Assembly: GCA_028386065.3 (NCBI GenBank)
Contig: JAKUCV010002299.1
Span: 62,001-126,000 of the forward strand
Source of the DNA: Turnera subulata
Taxonomy: Eukaryota; Streptophyta; Magnoliopsida; Malpighiales; Passifloraceae
Reading direction: 5' to 3'
Length of the DNA stretch: 64,000 bases
How positions within the stretch are numbered: position 1 is the stretch's first letter; every line of letters begins with the position of its first letter. The notes beneath the pieces are model-generated. The model was given only the letters and a program-made list of their open reading frames with translations. It was not told the origin of the DNA and ran no database searches. This document shows positions 10,594-24,040 of this stretch, piece after piece. The translations under genes were made by a program, and so were the position numbers.

Positions 10594-13500
10594 ATGGGAG
10601 TGAAGAATCTATGGGATATCTTGGAATCATGCAAGAAAACCCTCCCTCTCCACCATCTCCAGTGAGTATAACCAGTGCTAGTATTAGTGTCTCACTTCCC
10701 TTTGCTTCATTTCCTTTGTTTTGTTCCTTAAAGTTTCAATCTTTCTCTTTGGCTATATATGTTATTAATTGGGTGGTGGTGGGTTTCCATGGCGAAAGGA
10801 ACAAGAGGGTGTGTATAGATCTGTCGTGTTGGATGGTTCAGCTCCAAAGCGTCAACAAATCCTACTGTGCAATCAAAGACAAGGTCTATCTCAAGGGCCT
10901 CTTTCATCGTCTCAGAGCTCTCCTTGCTCTGAATTGTAGCCTCATCTTCGTTAGCGGTCTGTTCCTTCAATTCTTTCTCCTTCAAAAACTTGTCTTCTTT
11001 TCATTTGCTGTTCTCTTATATGTAAGAAAAGACTGTCTCTTTACCTTGAAATTATGGTTCTTGTTATGTAGATGGATCAATTCCTGCTATTAAGCTCGCT
11101 GCTTATAGAAAACGCTTGAACTCGGGAGCTGAGGTAGAACCATTTATGTTGTTTTTAGTGGTTCCATTCATTCTCCTTCTCCTATATATTCTACTCTACT
11201 TCTCTTTTCTTTACAATTCTAGGTTGCTCAGGAGGACACCAATTCGCAGAAACCATCCTCGCTTCGCCGGAACATGGGATCAGAATTCTCTGGAATGATT
11301 AAAGAAGCCAAAATCCTGGGTTTGGCGCTTGGTATTCCTTGCTTGGACGGGTAATCAATCCCATTTTTTTTCTCTCCTGGAGTTTTGCTCTTCTTCTTCT
11401 TCTCGTCCACTCATATAAACTTTTAATCTATAATCTACAACCTTTCTCTTTCAAATTTTCAGTATTGAGGAAGCGGAGGCTCAGTGTGCTTTATTGAACT
11501 CAGAATCATTGTGTGTGAGTGGAAATGAATCTCCCTTTTGGTTTAGTTGGATTGATTTGAGACTTCTATCTTGTCATCAACCCATTGTTTTGCTGATGAT
11601 CACGAGTACAATGATCTTTTCAGGATGGATGTTTCACTTCAGATTCCGATGTGTTTCTCTTTGGTGCAAAGACAGTTTACAGAGACATATCTCTTGGTGT
11701 GTGACGATGGAGATTCTTTTACTTAAGGTGTCAAAAGTTAGTGACTTAGTGGTGGCTAACCCAGTATTCTGAACAAACAGGGGAAGGCGGGCATGTTGTG
11801 TGTTATGAAATGGCAGAAATAGAGAGAAAACTTGGATTTGGAAGGAATTCACTGGTAATTTTCCAAATTTTTGTAAAAGTTTATGTCAAGTAATTATTTC
11901 AAGGTAGTCTAGTGGAAACTAGTAAAGAGGTGGTAATGCCATGTTGGCTAATAAGGGCTGTAACTGTCTTAAGGATGCACTCCCATTGTTGGTGTGTGTA
12001 GCTCAGTTTTACTTCTGGAAAGACTCAGCGGGAGTTACTATGAATGCATGTGTTCCTTTCTTTCTGGAAACTTTGTACAATTTTTTAACTTATTTATCTT
12101 TTCTCCAGATTACCCTGGCCCTACTTCTTGGAAGTGATTACTCTGCGGGAGTTCATGGTCTGGGTCCTGTATGTATGAATATTCTGTTTCTGCTGAACTT
12201 TGTCTATAATTTCTCTCAGTTGTTTCACTTGGAACGTTTTGTTGCTCACAGGAATCAGCATGCAAGCTAGTCAAATCAGTTGGAGATGATAAAATCCTTC
12301 AAGAAGTTGCATCACAAGGGCTCTCCCTTGTCAAAAAGTCAAAATGTTCAAAGAAACAGAAACAAACTTCTAACTGTCACAAGGATCTAAACTCATTGGA
12401 TGCTGAAAATGATGCACACGGTAAATGAAGGAACCTTCACCAACAACATCCTCTTTCAGATTTAGTTTGGACTTGCATGATCTTAAACTCTTGCATGATC
12501 TTAATGTAATAGCTCAAGTAGAAATAAGCATTCAATATTTGAATATTGGAATTTCAAATGACTTGAAATTAATCAGAGTGGATTTTGTATGACCCAAAGG
12601 TTCTGAATTTTTCATGCGCAGCTTATTTTTCTAATGCCTGATTTGGCTTTGGTAGGAAAAGAGAATTGTTTTGGGAGGCAGAATCCATTTTTGCAAGTGA
12701 TTGATGCATACTTGAAGCCCAAATGCCATTCAGCAGATTCAGATGCTGTCTACAGGTAAAGCTGTGGCATGAGCTTTGTTATTTCCATGGGCAGATCATT
12801 GACTGTAATAGCTTGATCTTTCTTGTTATTTTGTCCAAAAGTTAGCCCGCAGTTATGGTTCTCTTTTTGTCTTTTGTCAAAGAGTGAGAGCCTCTCTCTC
12901 AGCGGAAGTATGTATTTCAAGAGTACATAGAACGCACTATTTGATAATTGTAGTTCAATATTGTTAACTGTTTAATACTTGATAGGGTTCTTGTTCCGCA
13001 CACATTTCAACGTGCCAAACTTCAAGAAGCATGTTCTCAGTTCTTTGGATGGCCACCTGAGAAAACAGGTCCTTAATCCTATGCATTTCTTTTTCCATTT
13101 GTATACATGCGTTTCTCTTTGCATCAACACACACCCTCTACAGACAAAAGAAACTTCTGGTAGCATCATTGGGACATCTTGGTCTTTCAGTCAAAGGTAT
13201 TTGCATTCTAGGTCAGCTCCCTGACAACTTAATGTTAGAGCAAAACTGAAACACTTGTCCTTGTTGAAACGTAGCCTGCGACTTCATTGTATGCAATTGA
13301 GGTTTTTGGTGGCTGATGTTTTTTATTCTATGTTTGGTCAGATAAATAAAGTTTCCTGAAGTTTGTTCCAACACTCTGGATTTCATCCATGCCAAAATTT
13401 TTTTATTTCTGTCTTAATTATTTCTTAAGGTGTCAAAGTTGATGCTCAAACTAAAATAAGATGTTAGATATTCGGATTAGGAAAACGCCATTTTGATTTC

Positions 13501-15227
13501 ATCTTACATGCATACCTGCATTTATCAGGTGATACTGCTTTTACACTTATAACAGAGGTCAATGAACCAGTTAAATTTATGCCGGCCTTCTGTACTTTTG
13601 TCTTTTCTTTGTTTAGATGAGTATATACTCCCAAAGATTGCTGAGAGAGATCTACGAAGGTTTGCCAATCTGCGTTCAACTTCATCTGGACTGGGGGTTA
13701 ATGCTTCTCTGTATGAGGTGTTAATGCTTTCTCTTTGAACTAGTTGATCATAGATCTTCTTCATTTTTGGTTAAGGTTGCTCAAGCTGTAAAGTATTCTG
13801 TTTAGTAATGTTGGTTCCCTCAAGGCTCTGTACAAGTTATTACCCCTTCTTCAACACTGCATTGAAAGTTAAAAAACTTATTCTTTTCTTGTTTGTGAAT
13901 CTGTGTACGATTTCTATGATTGCCGTTAACCAACGATTGGCACCTAATTCTGTACATGTTGAGAAATGCCATAGATGCTTATATATACTCTTGTCTTGTC
14001 TGACCTTCTGGAGTAGAGAAGGATTTGTTGGAACTATGCAACCAAAACTGTGTTCTGACGAGTACCACCCTCTGTGGGTAGATTCTACAAGATACCTATC
14101 ATGTTGTTGATGATGCTTAATCTGTAAAGCTTGTATGAACTGCTTCTCAGCTCTCAAGTTGCTAAGCTGTACCAAATTTCAGGTACCAGTTAAGTGCCCA
14201 GTATCTGGAATCGTCAAACCCAGAAAAGTTCAGGGAAGAGAATGCTATGAGGTGCTGTGGGAAGGTATAGATGGGTTAACTACCGCAATAGTTCCAGCAG
14301 ATCTCATGGAGAGGTAGATACTTCTCTATCCTATCCCTTTCAGTGCTTGTAAATTTCATACTTTAGACTAGGAAATCGAAGTTAGTCCAATGTTCATTCT
14401 CACTGGAATTCTAATCCCGCTTCCAAAGCAGTTTGATTACTATATAAACAATTTGGACTTCATATGTTTTTGGGAATTTGAAATAACATTTTCCTCCCAA
14501 ATTCATAAACGTGCTAGCCAAAACATCCCCTAGTTTTCTTCCTTGTTTGTATGACGCATTCAATTTAGTCTTCCTTTTCTTTGCCAAAGGCATCCCTGTT
14601 GCATGTCTCATGGTCCATTTTATACTAGAGTTATTGCTGTATCTGTATGGTTTGATATTCCGTGAGGTAGAGGATTGATTTTGCTTGTTCTTTGTCTTTG
14701 CATTTTCCAGGGCATGCCCTGAAAAGATTAACGAGTATGAGGAGAGAAGAGCTGCAGGGAAGAGGCAAAACCAACGCAAACCAAGAGCGAAGAAATCAGA
14801 AAGCATATCTCCCAAGACTGCAATAGATTCAGAACTCCAGAAATTATTGCTCGACATTAATAATACAGGGGGCGATTCTACTTTTGGAGCCGATTTTCCT
14901 GCCAGACCAGTGATATCAGACATGACCACTGATTTGGTGGTTGATAGCAGAAACCAATGCAATTCACGTACAAGTTCAAGTAGTGATAGTAATCTCAACA
15001 TCACTTATTCCGGTACAAAAAGTATTGCTGAGCATGAAGTCATCGATCTGCTGAGCCCATCTCCTCTAAGACGTCCCCTTTCTGTTCTGAAACGCCAAGA
15101 ATTGAATGATTTACCCATTAGCACAGTTGATTTGAGTGATTCTGAAAATGAAATGTCGCCTGAACACATGAAAAAGGCCAGAGAACTAAGATTGTTTATA
15201 GCAAGCATCAAGGACGACCGATTTTGA
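10594..15227 (+). CDS. SEND1: SEND1-type XPG/FEN1-family single-strand DNA endonuclease
   Basis: Fourteen exons can be traced: 10594-10661, 10799-10956, 11072-11133, 11223-11350, 11463-11514, 11624-11696, 11781-11854, 12109-12168, 12252-12420, 12656-12755, 12986-13068, 13617-13717, 14183-14313 and 14711-15227. They give an uninterrupted protein of about 591 aa. It opens MGVKNLWDILESCKK, which separates SEND1 from GEN1. FEN1-family active-site acids are visible: D30 in RVCIDLS, D76 in FVSD, E142 and E144 in GIEEAEAQ, D163 and D165 in SDSDVFLFG, and D215 in LLGSDYS. The XPG N and I domains and the helix-hairpin-helix region are thus complete. About residues 395-420 (KVQGRECYEVLWEG) form a chromodomain-like module, followed by a Lys/Ser-rich tail ending KKARELRLFI. 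Family members cut branched DNA, including Holliday junctions and flaps, in the nucleus. Exon limits come from splice consensus and frame, so individual borders could shift by a few bases. Confidence 0.9.
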
Positions 15228-16068
15228 ACTTGTACTTAATTTCTTTATGAAATCTCAGCTTTTTTTCCCTGCAAGGAACTAATTAAACGTCTCCTCATTT
15301 TGCATCATTAGGACATAAACCATAATAAAGCTAGCAAATGAAAGTTGTTCCGAATCATATTGCATTTTTTTTTAACATGTAACGTAAGTTAGAACAAACA
15401 TTCACAATATATACATCTTCGAACACATTTCACAGGCATCTTAGCTAGAAGTACTGGACATAGGTCTTACATTCCGAAAATCCTGCCTATCACAAAAAGC
15501 TAGCTCAAGGAGCTTGAACCTATACATAAATACTATATACAAGAGCCCAAAAGCAATTCCTTAAACCTCGGATGAAAACTGGAGCAGACCCACGGGCAAA
15601 AAGCTTCCGGGAAAATGGCAGCATTTACATAGTTTTCTGTTCCGTCCAGTGCAGGTCCAAGTCCTGGTAGTTTTAAGTCACTCCCTACGCTGGATCCAAC
15701 AAATATAGGTTCAAACATCACACTTGAAAATCACAAAAGAATGCTAATTATATAAAACTGACCAGAACTCAGAAAAATCAATGCTGAGCATGCCCTGGTA
15801 CATCTCATCACTAGAGACTTGTGGTGGAGAAGCAATCTCACATTGAGAGGTGGACCCACATCTGGAAATAGAAAATTGAAACAAATATACAGATCTAACA
15901 TGAAATAGTACCTTTAGGACAAGCATGCGCAAATCCCTCAAAGGAAGCTTTTATATAGCAATCTTACCCTGATATGAATTGGTTCAGCCATGCTTACTAA
16001 AGAATCTCCATTTCGACATAGAAAGCTTCCAAGAGACACTGGACAGGAAGTTTAAATTAATTTCAATC
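15228..16068. other. shared 3' intergenic region of SEND1 and MSH3
   Basis: About 840 bp separates the two convergent stop codons and holds both 3' UTRs. No other gene is evident. Overlapping antisense 3' ends are possible but cannot be judged from sequence. Confidence 0.5.
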
Positions 16069-19000
16069 TTACTTGGGTAGTAATTCCTTCGCAACACTTC
16101 TGGCATTCTCCAAAAACTGGAAGCTTCTCATAGGGTCACTGTCAAGGATAGCAGAGTCCAGATTTGAAAAGAATATCCTGTAAGACTTACTTAAGCCTTC
16201 AGGACATTGAATCCCTCCAAAATCATCAGAGGAATCCGATTGCTGATCACCTTCCAATGTCTTTAGCTGCTGCTTTTCTCCCAATCTGTTGCTTAAGATG
16301 GCTTCAAGTCTTGCAGCCATAATTGTTGCCCGGCTTATGCATGATGGAGGTAGCTGGAATGGAATGTGAGGAACCAATAAACAAAAACATAATTGGAGAT
16401 CAGCACATTAATAGTTATTTAAAGGATAGTGGATTCTTTAAGGAATTGCAAAATCAAGATACAAGCAAAAGCATTGTGTGTTGTGGTAAATCATGCAAAC
16501 CCCAAGCTGCAGCCATCAGTGAGAAATTACCTGAGCAAGATGAGCAACTTTGAATCCAAAACTCTTCTCTGAAATACCAGCCACCAGCTTATAAAGGTAA
16601 GTGACATCATCATCAAAACCTGGTTCCATGGAACCCAAAATTTTCTCTTGGGTTAGGTAAGAAACATGATAAGCTCCCACAGACCCCGGAAACTCAGTTT
16701 TAATTTCAGCAATTTTTGGATAGTGGGTAACAAAGAGGGCCAAGCATCTTTTCTGATCCAGCAAATGGTGTAATGTAGCATAAGCAATTGCTGCACCATC
16801 ATGTGTACTTGTGCCTCTACCAAGCTCGTCAATGATAACCAACGAATGTTGTGTGCATTTGAGTAGTATATCAGAAGCCTCATTCAGCTCCTCTAGAAAC
16901 GTACTTCTTCCATGTTGGATACTGTCAGAAGCTCCCATTCGGGTGAAGATGCCGTCCAGCACATGCAGTTTTGCTGAATTTGCCGGGACAAAGGAACCAA
17001 CCTAGAGAAATCAGAGGGCACAATTGAATGCAGGCTAAGTAACAAAGACGAATGTCAGAATAAGGCAATAAATCTAGCAGGGAAGAATAGTACACAACAC
17101 AAAACGAATCAAAGATTTATTATTGAACATCGTCATTGACCTCAAAGCATGCACAAAGCCAGACTGAAAACAATTTCCTGCATAGTGCACCCTATCTGAA
17201 TATTTTAGCACGGTGAAGAAAACCAGATTATTCAATGGCATGGAACTAAGAGCACAATATTTTTTGTACGATTGCCATTGGATCAGCAAAAATTAAGCAG
17301 CTGCCCTGATACAAGAAGGGCATATCACCTGAGCCATCAAAGTAATAAGTGCAACTTGGCGAATGTAGCAGCTCTTTCCACCCATGTTGGGCCCAGTAAC
17401 TATCTGGCAATACTCTCTATCTGCATGCAAATCTGTGTCATTGGGAACAAAATTTTCTAGCAGCACGGTCTCCAAAACCTGGAAAAAGATCATAAAAAAT
17501 AAAAAAGAGCCCCAAAATGTCAAGAGCCTATGAACTAAGGTGTAATACCACACATATCCAATTGAGAATCCTTGCACACTTCAAAGTGAACCATTATGTA
17601 AGCAGTCTCAACAAGTATAACACATTACATTGCTAGACTAACCTATGAGGGAAAGAAGCAGTTTTATTCCTTAAGTATCTCTAAAACCATTAAAAATGGA
17701 GTCTTGCAGGGAAGGATAAAATCCACTACTCTGAAGTCATTGTAATCAAATCTTTGCACAAGGTTGGTGAAGACAAAATTGAATTGGATATATGAAAATA
17801 TTTACCGGGTGACGGCCATCACAAATACGTATTTGAACAGATTCCTCATCGTCCACAAACACTGGTCGAACATAATTCTACAGCGGAGAACTGGGAAAGG
17901 TCACATAACATCAAACTAATCAAAGTTAAAACAAGAAATCATAGTAGTCCAAGAGTGTACCTTATTTTTTGAAAGAATGGAAAGCGAGTGTAAACAATCT
18001 AATGCAGCAAGTGCCTGAACAGCAGCTTGAATCTCAGCATAGTATTTTGCAAAACCTCTCAGAAAGCCATCCCAAGCAGCTTGGCATACAATTGTAAGCT
18101 CCTCAGTAGCCAGTGACAACCGATCCAAACCAGTTAATACTTCGGGCGGGTGATAACGGATTGTTTTCTTAGTGCTATTTACTTTGGTCCAATTTGGTGG
18201 AACCTTGATATCTACAGGCAACTGCAGGAATAAAAATTAAGCCTATATTAGGCTTACTGATACTAGAATAATCAACTACTAATTTTTGGTAGAAGATATG
18301 CAACTCTATAATATGAAGTAGAGACAGTACAGCTGCCCACTCTGTCAAACGGAAAAGATAATGCCCAACAAGGAGCAAAGAGAGCAATATCATGCTACTA
18401 CAATGTCATCAGCACACAAACTAATCCAACATGCACATATGATACAATAGACAAATTTAATGCATTAACCAAAACATCCATGTTCTCACATAGTTAATGT
18501 GTTGACAAAGATAATAAGTAGGTACCTCTATCAAATGAGTGATTCCAGACACGGTTAAGAATTCTAACTTGCGCATTCCAAGCTCCTTCCGGTACACACT
18601 GATTAAAGAATCCAAATCCTCCTTGGCCAGCTGAACTGCTTTCCGGACTCTGGCAACCTGTGAATAATAACCATCGAAGTTTGAAGGTTTCATTGAATTA
18701 AATACAATATGAAGACAAGTAGCACACAAAAGGAAGAAATTTTTGAAGATGCATGCCAAAAGAAAAAACAAAAGAAGAAATATACAAACCTCAGGAAATT
18801 GTCCATCAGAGACTATGATTAAGTTCAGCAGATCCCCCTGTTCTGCTGCTTCTTTGCTTATCATGGACAATAGTTGGGCTACATTGGCAATCAAACTAGG
18901 AGATACTGCAGTCAGAATCAATTTTCTCAATAGAACTGAATGCACAATCTGTGTTTGTTTTCTGTGGTCATTGCACGGTTCTTCAACCTGAAGTCTCTGA

Positions 19001-21800
19001 AGTTGTTTGCTGGCACATAGAATTGCTTGCATAACAGAAATGAACTGTAACACAAGGATTCAAAGATATGAGCATGAAATGCAACAATCATTCAGCAATC
19101 AAGATCAATTGTTCAACATTCTTTTGAGCCACAAAAATAATCATCAAAACCCCAAACAGGACGCAAACATGTCCATTGTGATTTGAGATGAAGCGCCTGA
19201 AATGATAACTAAAATCAAGTCACAGCTAGTGCCACCCCATTCCCATACCACAGCAGCCAAGAAAAGCATAAGGCAGGTGGAAAAACAAGTGCAAAGGAAA
19301 TGAAAGGCATAATAATATGGAAGACAACCAGAAACTTATGGCATACTAAATTTTGCTATGGGCTGAGTCCCAAGGATAACCAAAAATTACCTCAGATGCA
19401 GTGGCAGTCCGGTGAAAAATTCTTCCTATTCCACGCTGAATATCAATTGATCTTCCCAGTTTTGACAAGACAGCCGAAAACACAGCATAAAAGTCAGGCT
19501 GTGCAGTACTTATATGAAGTTCCTCATCAAGCTGACTGACATGCTTAGAAGCTTTATAAGAACCCATGGATTCTGCAATCTCAGAAACAGCATCAAGACG
19601 AGCAGATATCATGTTTCTATCACACAATGGGTGAGTAACCTGTACCACGCAATTAAACACATAAATGTTAAAGGAAATACGGATACAGTTGCAGAATATG
19701 GCAAAATTAATATGATATCATACCCATTGCCTGAGCATCCTCGAACCATATATGGTAAGAGTATGATTCATGATATGCAGCAAGGAGCCTGATTCTGACC
19801 CATCGGAGTTATTCCTCAAAACCTGAACAAGGTTACACATACATTTTGAGCCCAAAAACCGGTGCAAGAATTTGGCGGAAATAAAATTTTAATGATGAAA
19901 ACTTTCATGCAAAATCACATATTGAATGAATGTAACAACTCCAAGCAAGAAGAGAACTTTCTTCATCAATTATCTCCTACATCCATGAGCTGATACCAAA
20001 ACACAGTAAGGCTAGTTAAAAATTGATACCAAAGCAATTAGAGAGAAGAGAGCGCCTCATAAATAACTTGGCTGGCAGGTGCAGACAAACAGAGAAAGTC
20101 ATATTTTAAATAACTCAAAAAATACACTGCTAAGGATTTAACCACCTCCAATTGCTGAAGTGTGTTAGCAGAAAGCTTCATTTCCTTGTTGCTTGAAAGA
20201 GGCCGAAATGAGGCTCCAAGGCACAGAATCCTTTCTAATCCAAATAGTTTTAGATGACGAATAGTTAAAGCCAGTGCTTGCACAGCAGAATCAGGCATCT
20301 TCATTACTCCCTTCATGACTCAAAAATGAAAACGAGAGAAAGAAAAACAGATAAGTAGAGTCAAGAAAACAAGAGTAACAAGTGAGAGATAATATAAGTA
20401 GAATTAACTAACTGCAACTTAGATATTTCAGCACGTGACATGTTTTGGAAAGGACAAACGAATCAAGAAACATCTGTAAATACACAAAGACATATTCTTT
20501 AACCAAAACCGCACCTCGATGGCTGCTTGGTTATTATTGTCCGGCACATTGTCTTCACCCATATTCTCATACAACGAAATCACTTCAGCAAGTGCTCCGC
20601 CATCCATAAAGCAATTGCCGGTGGAACGCTCCACCCGAACATTTGAGGAAGGCCCGGCATATGCCAAGAGCAACTAAGCAAAAGAGTGTGAATTCTACCC
20701 ATCAGCCAAAAACTATTTTGTATTTTAGTGAAAAAGATAAATTGATCCTGTACCTAGTGACATCTACCAGTGCATTTACCATTTCACGCCAGAAAAGAAA
20801 AAACTGTGAAATCTGTGCTAAGACTAACCTTCTCAGTTGGCCTAGAGAGAGGGTCACCAAGAAGCAGCTCGGCCGGAGCCAAGGACAAGAGAGCAGCTTC
20901 AAGTCCACTCCTCATGAACCCATCACGAAACTCCCCAAAAACCACGTCTCCGGTAGAAACCTCAACCGCCACAACCCCAATGAGAGCTTCCTCTTCCACA
21001 CCCACACTCTTCTCCACCACACAACACAGATAGTTACTCTCTCCCCCACACCCTTCCCCTTCCTCCGTCGCGCCACCCAGGTCCCGGGCGGCCTCCAGCG
21101 TGGCTTTCGTGTACAGGGCGGAGAGTCCCCGGCAGAAAGGGCCGGCCTTGTTATCCCCGTGGGCCTTGATCGCGGCGGTCTCCGTCTGCCTCACGACGCC
21201 GACCTTGTATCCCTGCCCGACCAGCCGCCTCACGTGGACATTTAGTCGAAAAGTTGGTATGCTGGCGGTGAGGAAGTTGTGGTCGACGTGGGCGTAGATA
21301 CCGAGGACCCGGGAGGCGACCTCGGCGTCGTGGCCGAAGAAGCGGTACCGGTAGCCGACCTCGACCATGAGGAGGACGTCGGGGTGGGCGGCTTTGAGGT
21401 CGACGACCTGTCGCTCGAGCGGGGTGTATTTGGCGGGAGGAGGAGGGTTTTGGTGCGGAAGGGAGGAGGAGGAGGGTGAGGGTGAGGGTTCGAGGAGGCG
21501 GTCGAGGAATTTCTGGTGGAGGGAAGGAGAAGGAGAAGGTGAGGGGAGTGGTTTGGGTTTCTTGGTGGAATTGGTAGTAGTGAGGTGGGCGTTGAGGAGT
21601 TTGCGTTTGGCGGGAGAGTAGGAGACGGTGGCTGTGACTTTAGGGGAGGAGGATGAAGAAGCAGGAGGAGGAGGAGGAGGAGTGGTGGAAGAAGAAGGTG
21701 GCGGTGGCGGTGGCGCTGGCGGGTGGGTGGTGGGGCTAATAATAGGCTTGGGTTTGGGAGAAAAGAAGCGGGAAATTGTTTGTTGCTTTTGTTTGCCCAT
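16069..21800 (-). CDS. MSH3: DNA mismatch repair protein MSH3
   Basis: Twelve coding exons on the minus strand: 20829-21800, 20515-20673, 20146-20310, 19724-19822, 19391-19639, 18790-19044, 18526-18657, 17961-18221, 17806-17877, 17329-17478, 16531-17001 and 16069-16353. Every exon length is a multiple of three, giving 1089 aa, close to known plant MSH3 (about 1080). The N terminus has a PCNA-binding PIP box (QQTISRFF, residues 6-13), then a Pro/Ser-rich linker. The mismatch-binding MutS I domain lies at about 115-240 ([22 protein letters not shown]). Core and clamp domains occupy the middle exons. The ATPase has Walker A GPNMGGKS at about 817-824, Walker [11 protein letters not shown] with D896/E897, and the signature region [17 protein letters not shown]3 pairs with MSH2 as MutS-beta to recognise insertion/deletion loops. 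Exon 1 is strikingly GC- and CpG-rich compared with its surroundings. The gene looks functional. Confidence 0.93.
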
Positions 21801-22269
21801 TTGTGTTTGTGTTAATCTCCAACTTTGGCAAATGTCTGTGTTTTCTTAACAGAAAGTGTGTGTTTGTTGTGTATTATTTATGATGGACTTCAGTCGAGAC
21901 TTTAGTTCGTTACAATTCAACTGTAGGAAGAATACCAACTAACAACACACTTTTGGAAGGGTCGGCCTCTTCTCTTGTCTTATTTTAAACAGGAGACCTG
22001 TCTGTCTTAATGATCTCACCTATTTGTCTCTATTTATCTCAACTATATACCATCATCCAAACACCATAGATCTCAAACTATAAAAATCTAAACAAAACAA
22101 GTACATAGGTTAACCTACAACGCTAATTAACAGGTTGACAATCGACAAATATATACATACATATAAATCATTTACAAAGTAATCTGACATATCATTTACA
22201 AGGCACAGGTAATTATGAGACGGGTTTGACATGGATTAGTGCCAAGCGCGCGTCAGATTCTATACTAAC
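21801..22269. other. MSH3 upstream region
   Basis: This 470-bp stretch holds the MSH3 5' leader and promoter and the 3' side of the lectin gene at 22270. No obvious TATA box was found for MSH3, which is common for housekeeping repair genes. Confidence 0.4.
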
Positions 22270-23976
22270 TCAGAATGACATGTTGAGTCCAATATTATTG
22301 GAATGGCTGTCTGATGCTACTTCAATTTCGTCAGGTTGTACTACTGGATGCTTGCTCACCTGAAATTGGACATCATAGCGGTCAGAGCCGGTGTAAAGAC
22401 CATCTTCCATGTGATAGGTAATCTGGGCACCACCCGTAAAAGTATCACACTGGTTGTAACTGAAAGGAATGTCATATGAAGCTTCTCTTGCATGAACTTC
22501 CACTAACACCCGACTCATTCCAGGCACAGTAACTCTGTACACTGTCTCGCTAACAATTGGTGGGGGAGATATGGTATCTCCCCACTTGTATTCCCCACTA
22601 AAGTCTCCCAGGATTTCAATTTCTGGTTGATCATCATCTTTATTTTGAGAAGTGTGGATTTCGCCTCTGGTAGTTTCGGGACCAGATGATTTCAATGTTT
22701 TGACAGTTTCTTTGATGTGTGGAATGCCAGTTTGGATGCTTGCTTTCACATCTAATGATTTCCAGGTCACAACCGAGTTCCAAGCACTAGATTGATGAAA
22801 AACATCTTCACGAGGGAGGTTCAGTTCTTCAATGTACGCTTCATTGGTTTCGTTAACAAACTCTCTTCTTAACAAGAGCAGGAGCTTCTTGTGGTAGATC
22901 CTAGCATCCTTGAGGCAAAAGTTAACGTTAAAAATTTGTCTTGAAACAACCAGCTCCTTTACCTTAATTACGGCTTCCTTAAAGGCCTCAGTGTTAGTGA
23001 TTGGGGGAGTGCTATTACGCAGATAGTTGTCCTTTCCTCTTCTGCTGAGTCCAAAATTACTTGAAGAAATTAAGAGTATACTACTGTCAACATTGATCGA
23101 ACGAAATATAGTGTGAGCATCTTTACCAGCACTGTCTTCTGAGTCAACCAAAATCTTGCTTCTTCTGCGCCTCCAGAATTTGTCAAAGTAAACAGACTTT
23201 AAGCGCAAGCAACCATCCGGAGTATAAGAAGTCTCATGCCATACAGTTGGATCATCTTTTTCAGCAGATTCAAACTTCAGATGATTGCGCCCATCGATAA
23301 GACAGGAACTTAGATAGCGGCCATTATCACCCAGGAAAGCAACATATCTGGGCATCACAAATATTGTTCCCCATTCAAAAATTTTGTAGACAGAAAAATG
23401 GTCAATACCTTCACTATCTGCATACAAACAATGCTCAAAGGGCGACTGATCAGCCCTCCTCCAGCGCACATTCAACCCGAGCTGGACATGTGTAAATCGC
23501 ACCCCGCTGCTACCATCACAATCCACAGCTTCAAACTTGAACAGCGTACACAAGGGTTTTGATGTGTTTTCTTCTGGTTCACTAGCTGCTGCAAGGATCT
23601 GGTATTGCTCCGGGGACTGCCTGACCCAATATTTGTTATTGTAGCAGCATCTTATGTGTACTAATCCCGGATGTTGCTCTGACATCTCTGCTTCAAACTT
23701 TGTGTATGGACTTACAATCTCCTCTCCACAGAATTGGAGTACTAATCCATTCCCCTGCGCATCGTCATGTGGTTTACTGCAGAGGTAGTGTTTGTTGTCA
23801 AGCGGTTTGATTGAGAAATATTTGAGGACTGGCAGCTTTTCACCTCCTTCCTTTTCATCGGAAAAGAACTTCGACACCTGAGTAGATGGTCGCTTATATC
23901 CTGCTATAGCTAAATCCAGCAAGCCTCCGCTCAAGACATTCAGAACAGAACTCAGCGTCCCGAACAGCCCCGCCAT
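22270..23976 (-). CDS. amaranthin-type lectin with aerolysin-like domain (type A, copy 1)
   Basis: This intact single-exon 568-aa frame starts at an ATG whose neighbourhood has no better candidate. An N-terminal extension of about 45 residues with a hydrophobic stretch (residues 3-25) is absent from the other three copies. Two amaranthin (Agglutinin) beta-trefoil domains follow at roughly 48-195 and 205-335. The first carries LVHIRCCYNNKYW and the second VMPRYVAFLGDNGRYL and LRLKSVYFDKFWRRR. The aerolysin-like module occupies about 345-545 (GEYKWGD, ASYDIPFSYNQCDT, MEDGLYTGSDRYD). Lectin-aerolysin chimeras are known in plants, and the amaranthin domain binds GalNAc-type glycans. A cytosolic, stress-linked role is likely but not shown here. 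Motifs are closest to the gene at 29944-31365. It is head-to-head with the type B gene at 24664, 687 bp away. Confidence 0.88.
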   Translation of the reverse strand: MAGLFGTLSSVLNVLSGGLLDLAIAGYKRPSTQVSKFFSDEKEGGEKLPVLKYFSIKPLDNKHYLCSKPHDDAQGNGLVLQFCGEEIVSPYTKFEAEMSEQHPGLVHIRCCYNNKYWVRQSPEQYQILAAASEPEENTSKPLCTLFKFEAVDCDGSSGVRFTHVQLGLNVRWRRADQSPFEHCLYADSEGIDHFSVYKIFEWGTIFVMPRYVAFLGDNGRYLSSCLIDGRNHLKFESAEKDDPTVWHETSYTPDGCLRLKSVYFDKFWRRRRSKILVDSEDSAGKDAHTIFRSINVDSSILLISSSNFGLSRRGKDNYLRNSTPPITNTEAFKEAVIKVKELVVSRQIFNVNFCLKDARIYHKKLLLLLRREFVNETNEAYIEELNLPREDVFHQSSAWNSVVTWKSLDVKASIQTGIPHIKETVKTLKSSGPETTRGEIHTSQNKDDDQPEIEILGDFSGEYKWGDTISPPPIVSETVYRVTVPGMSRVLVEVHAREASYDIPFSYNQCDTFTGGAQITYHMEDGLYTGSDRYDVQFQVSKHPVVQPDEIEVASDSHSNNIGLNMSF

Positions 23977-24040
23977 TCTCTTTATTTCTTCCCCCTAATT
24001 TTATGCTTACTTTCAATGACCTTTCCTCTTCTCCATAACA

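Noticed and set aside
10344..10634. Minus-strand frames overlapping the SEND1 start
   Set aside because: They overlap a well-supported gene start on the other strand and show no domain.
20643..21849. Plus-strand open frames over MSH3 exon 1
   Set aside because: Antisense shadows of the GC-rich MSH3 coding exon; no domain identity.
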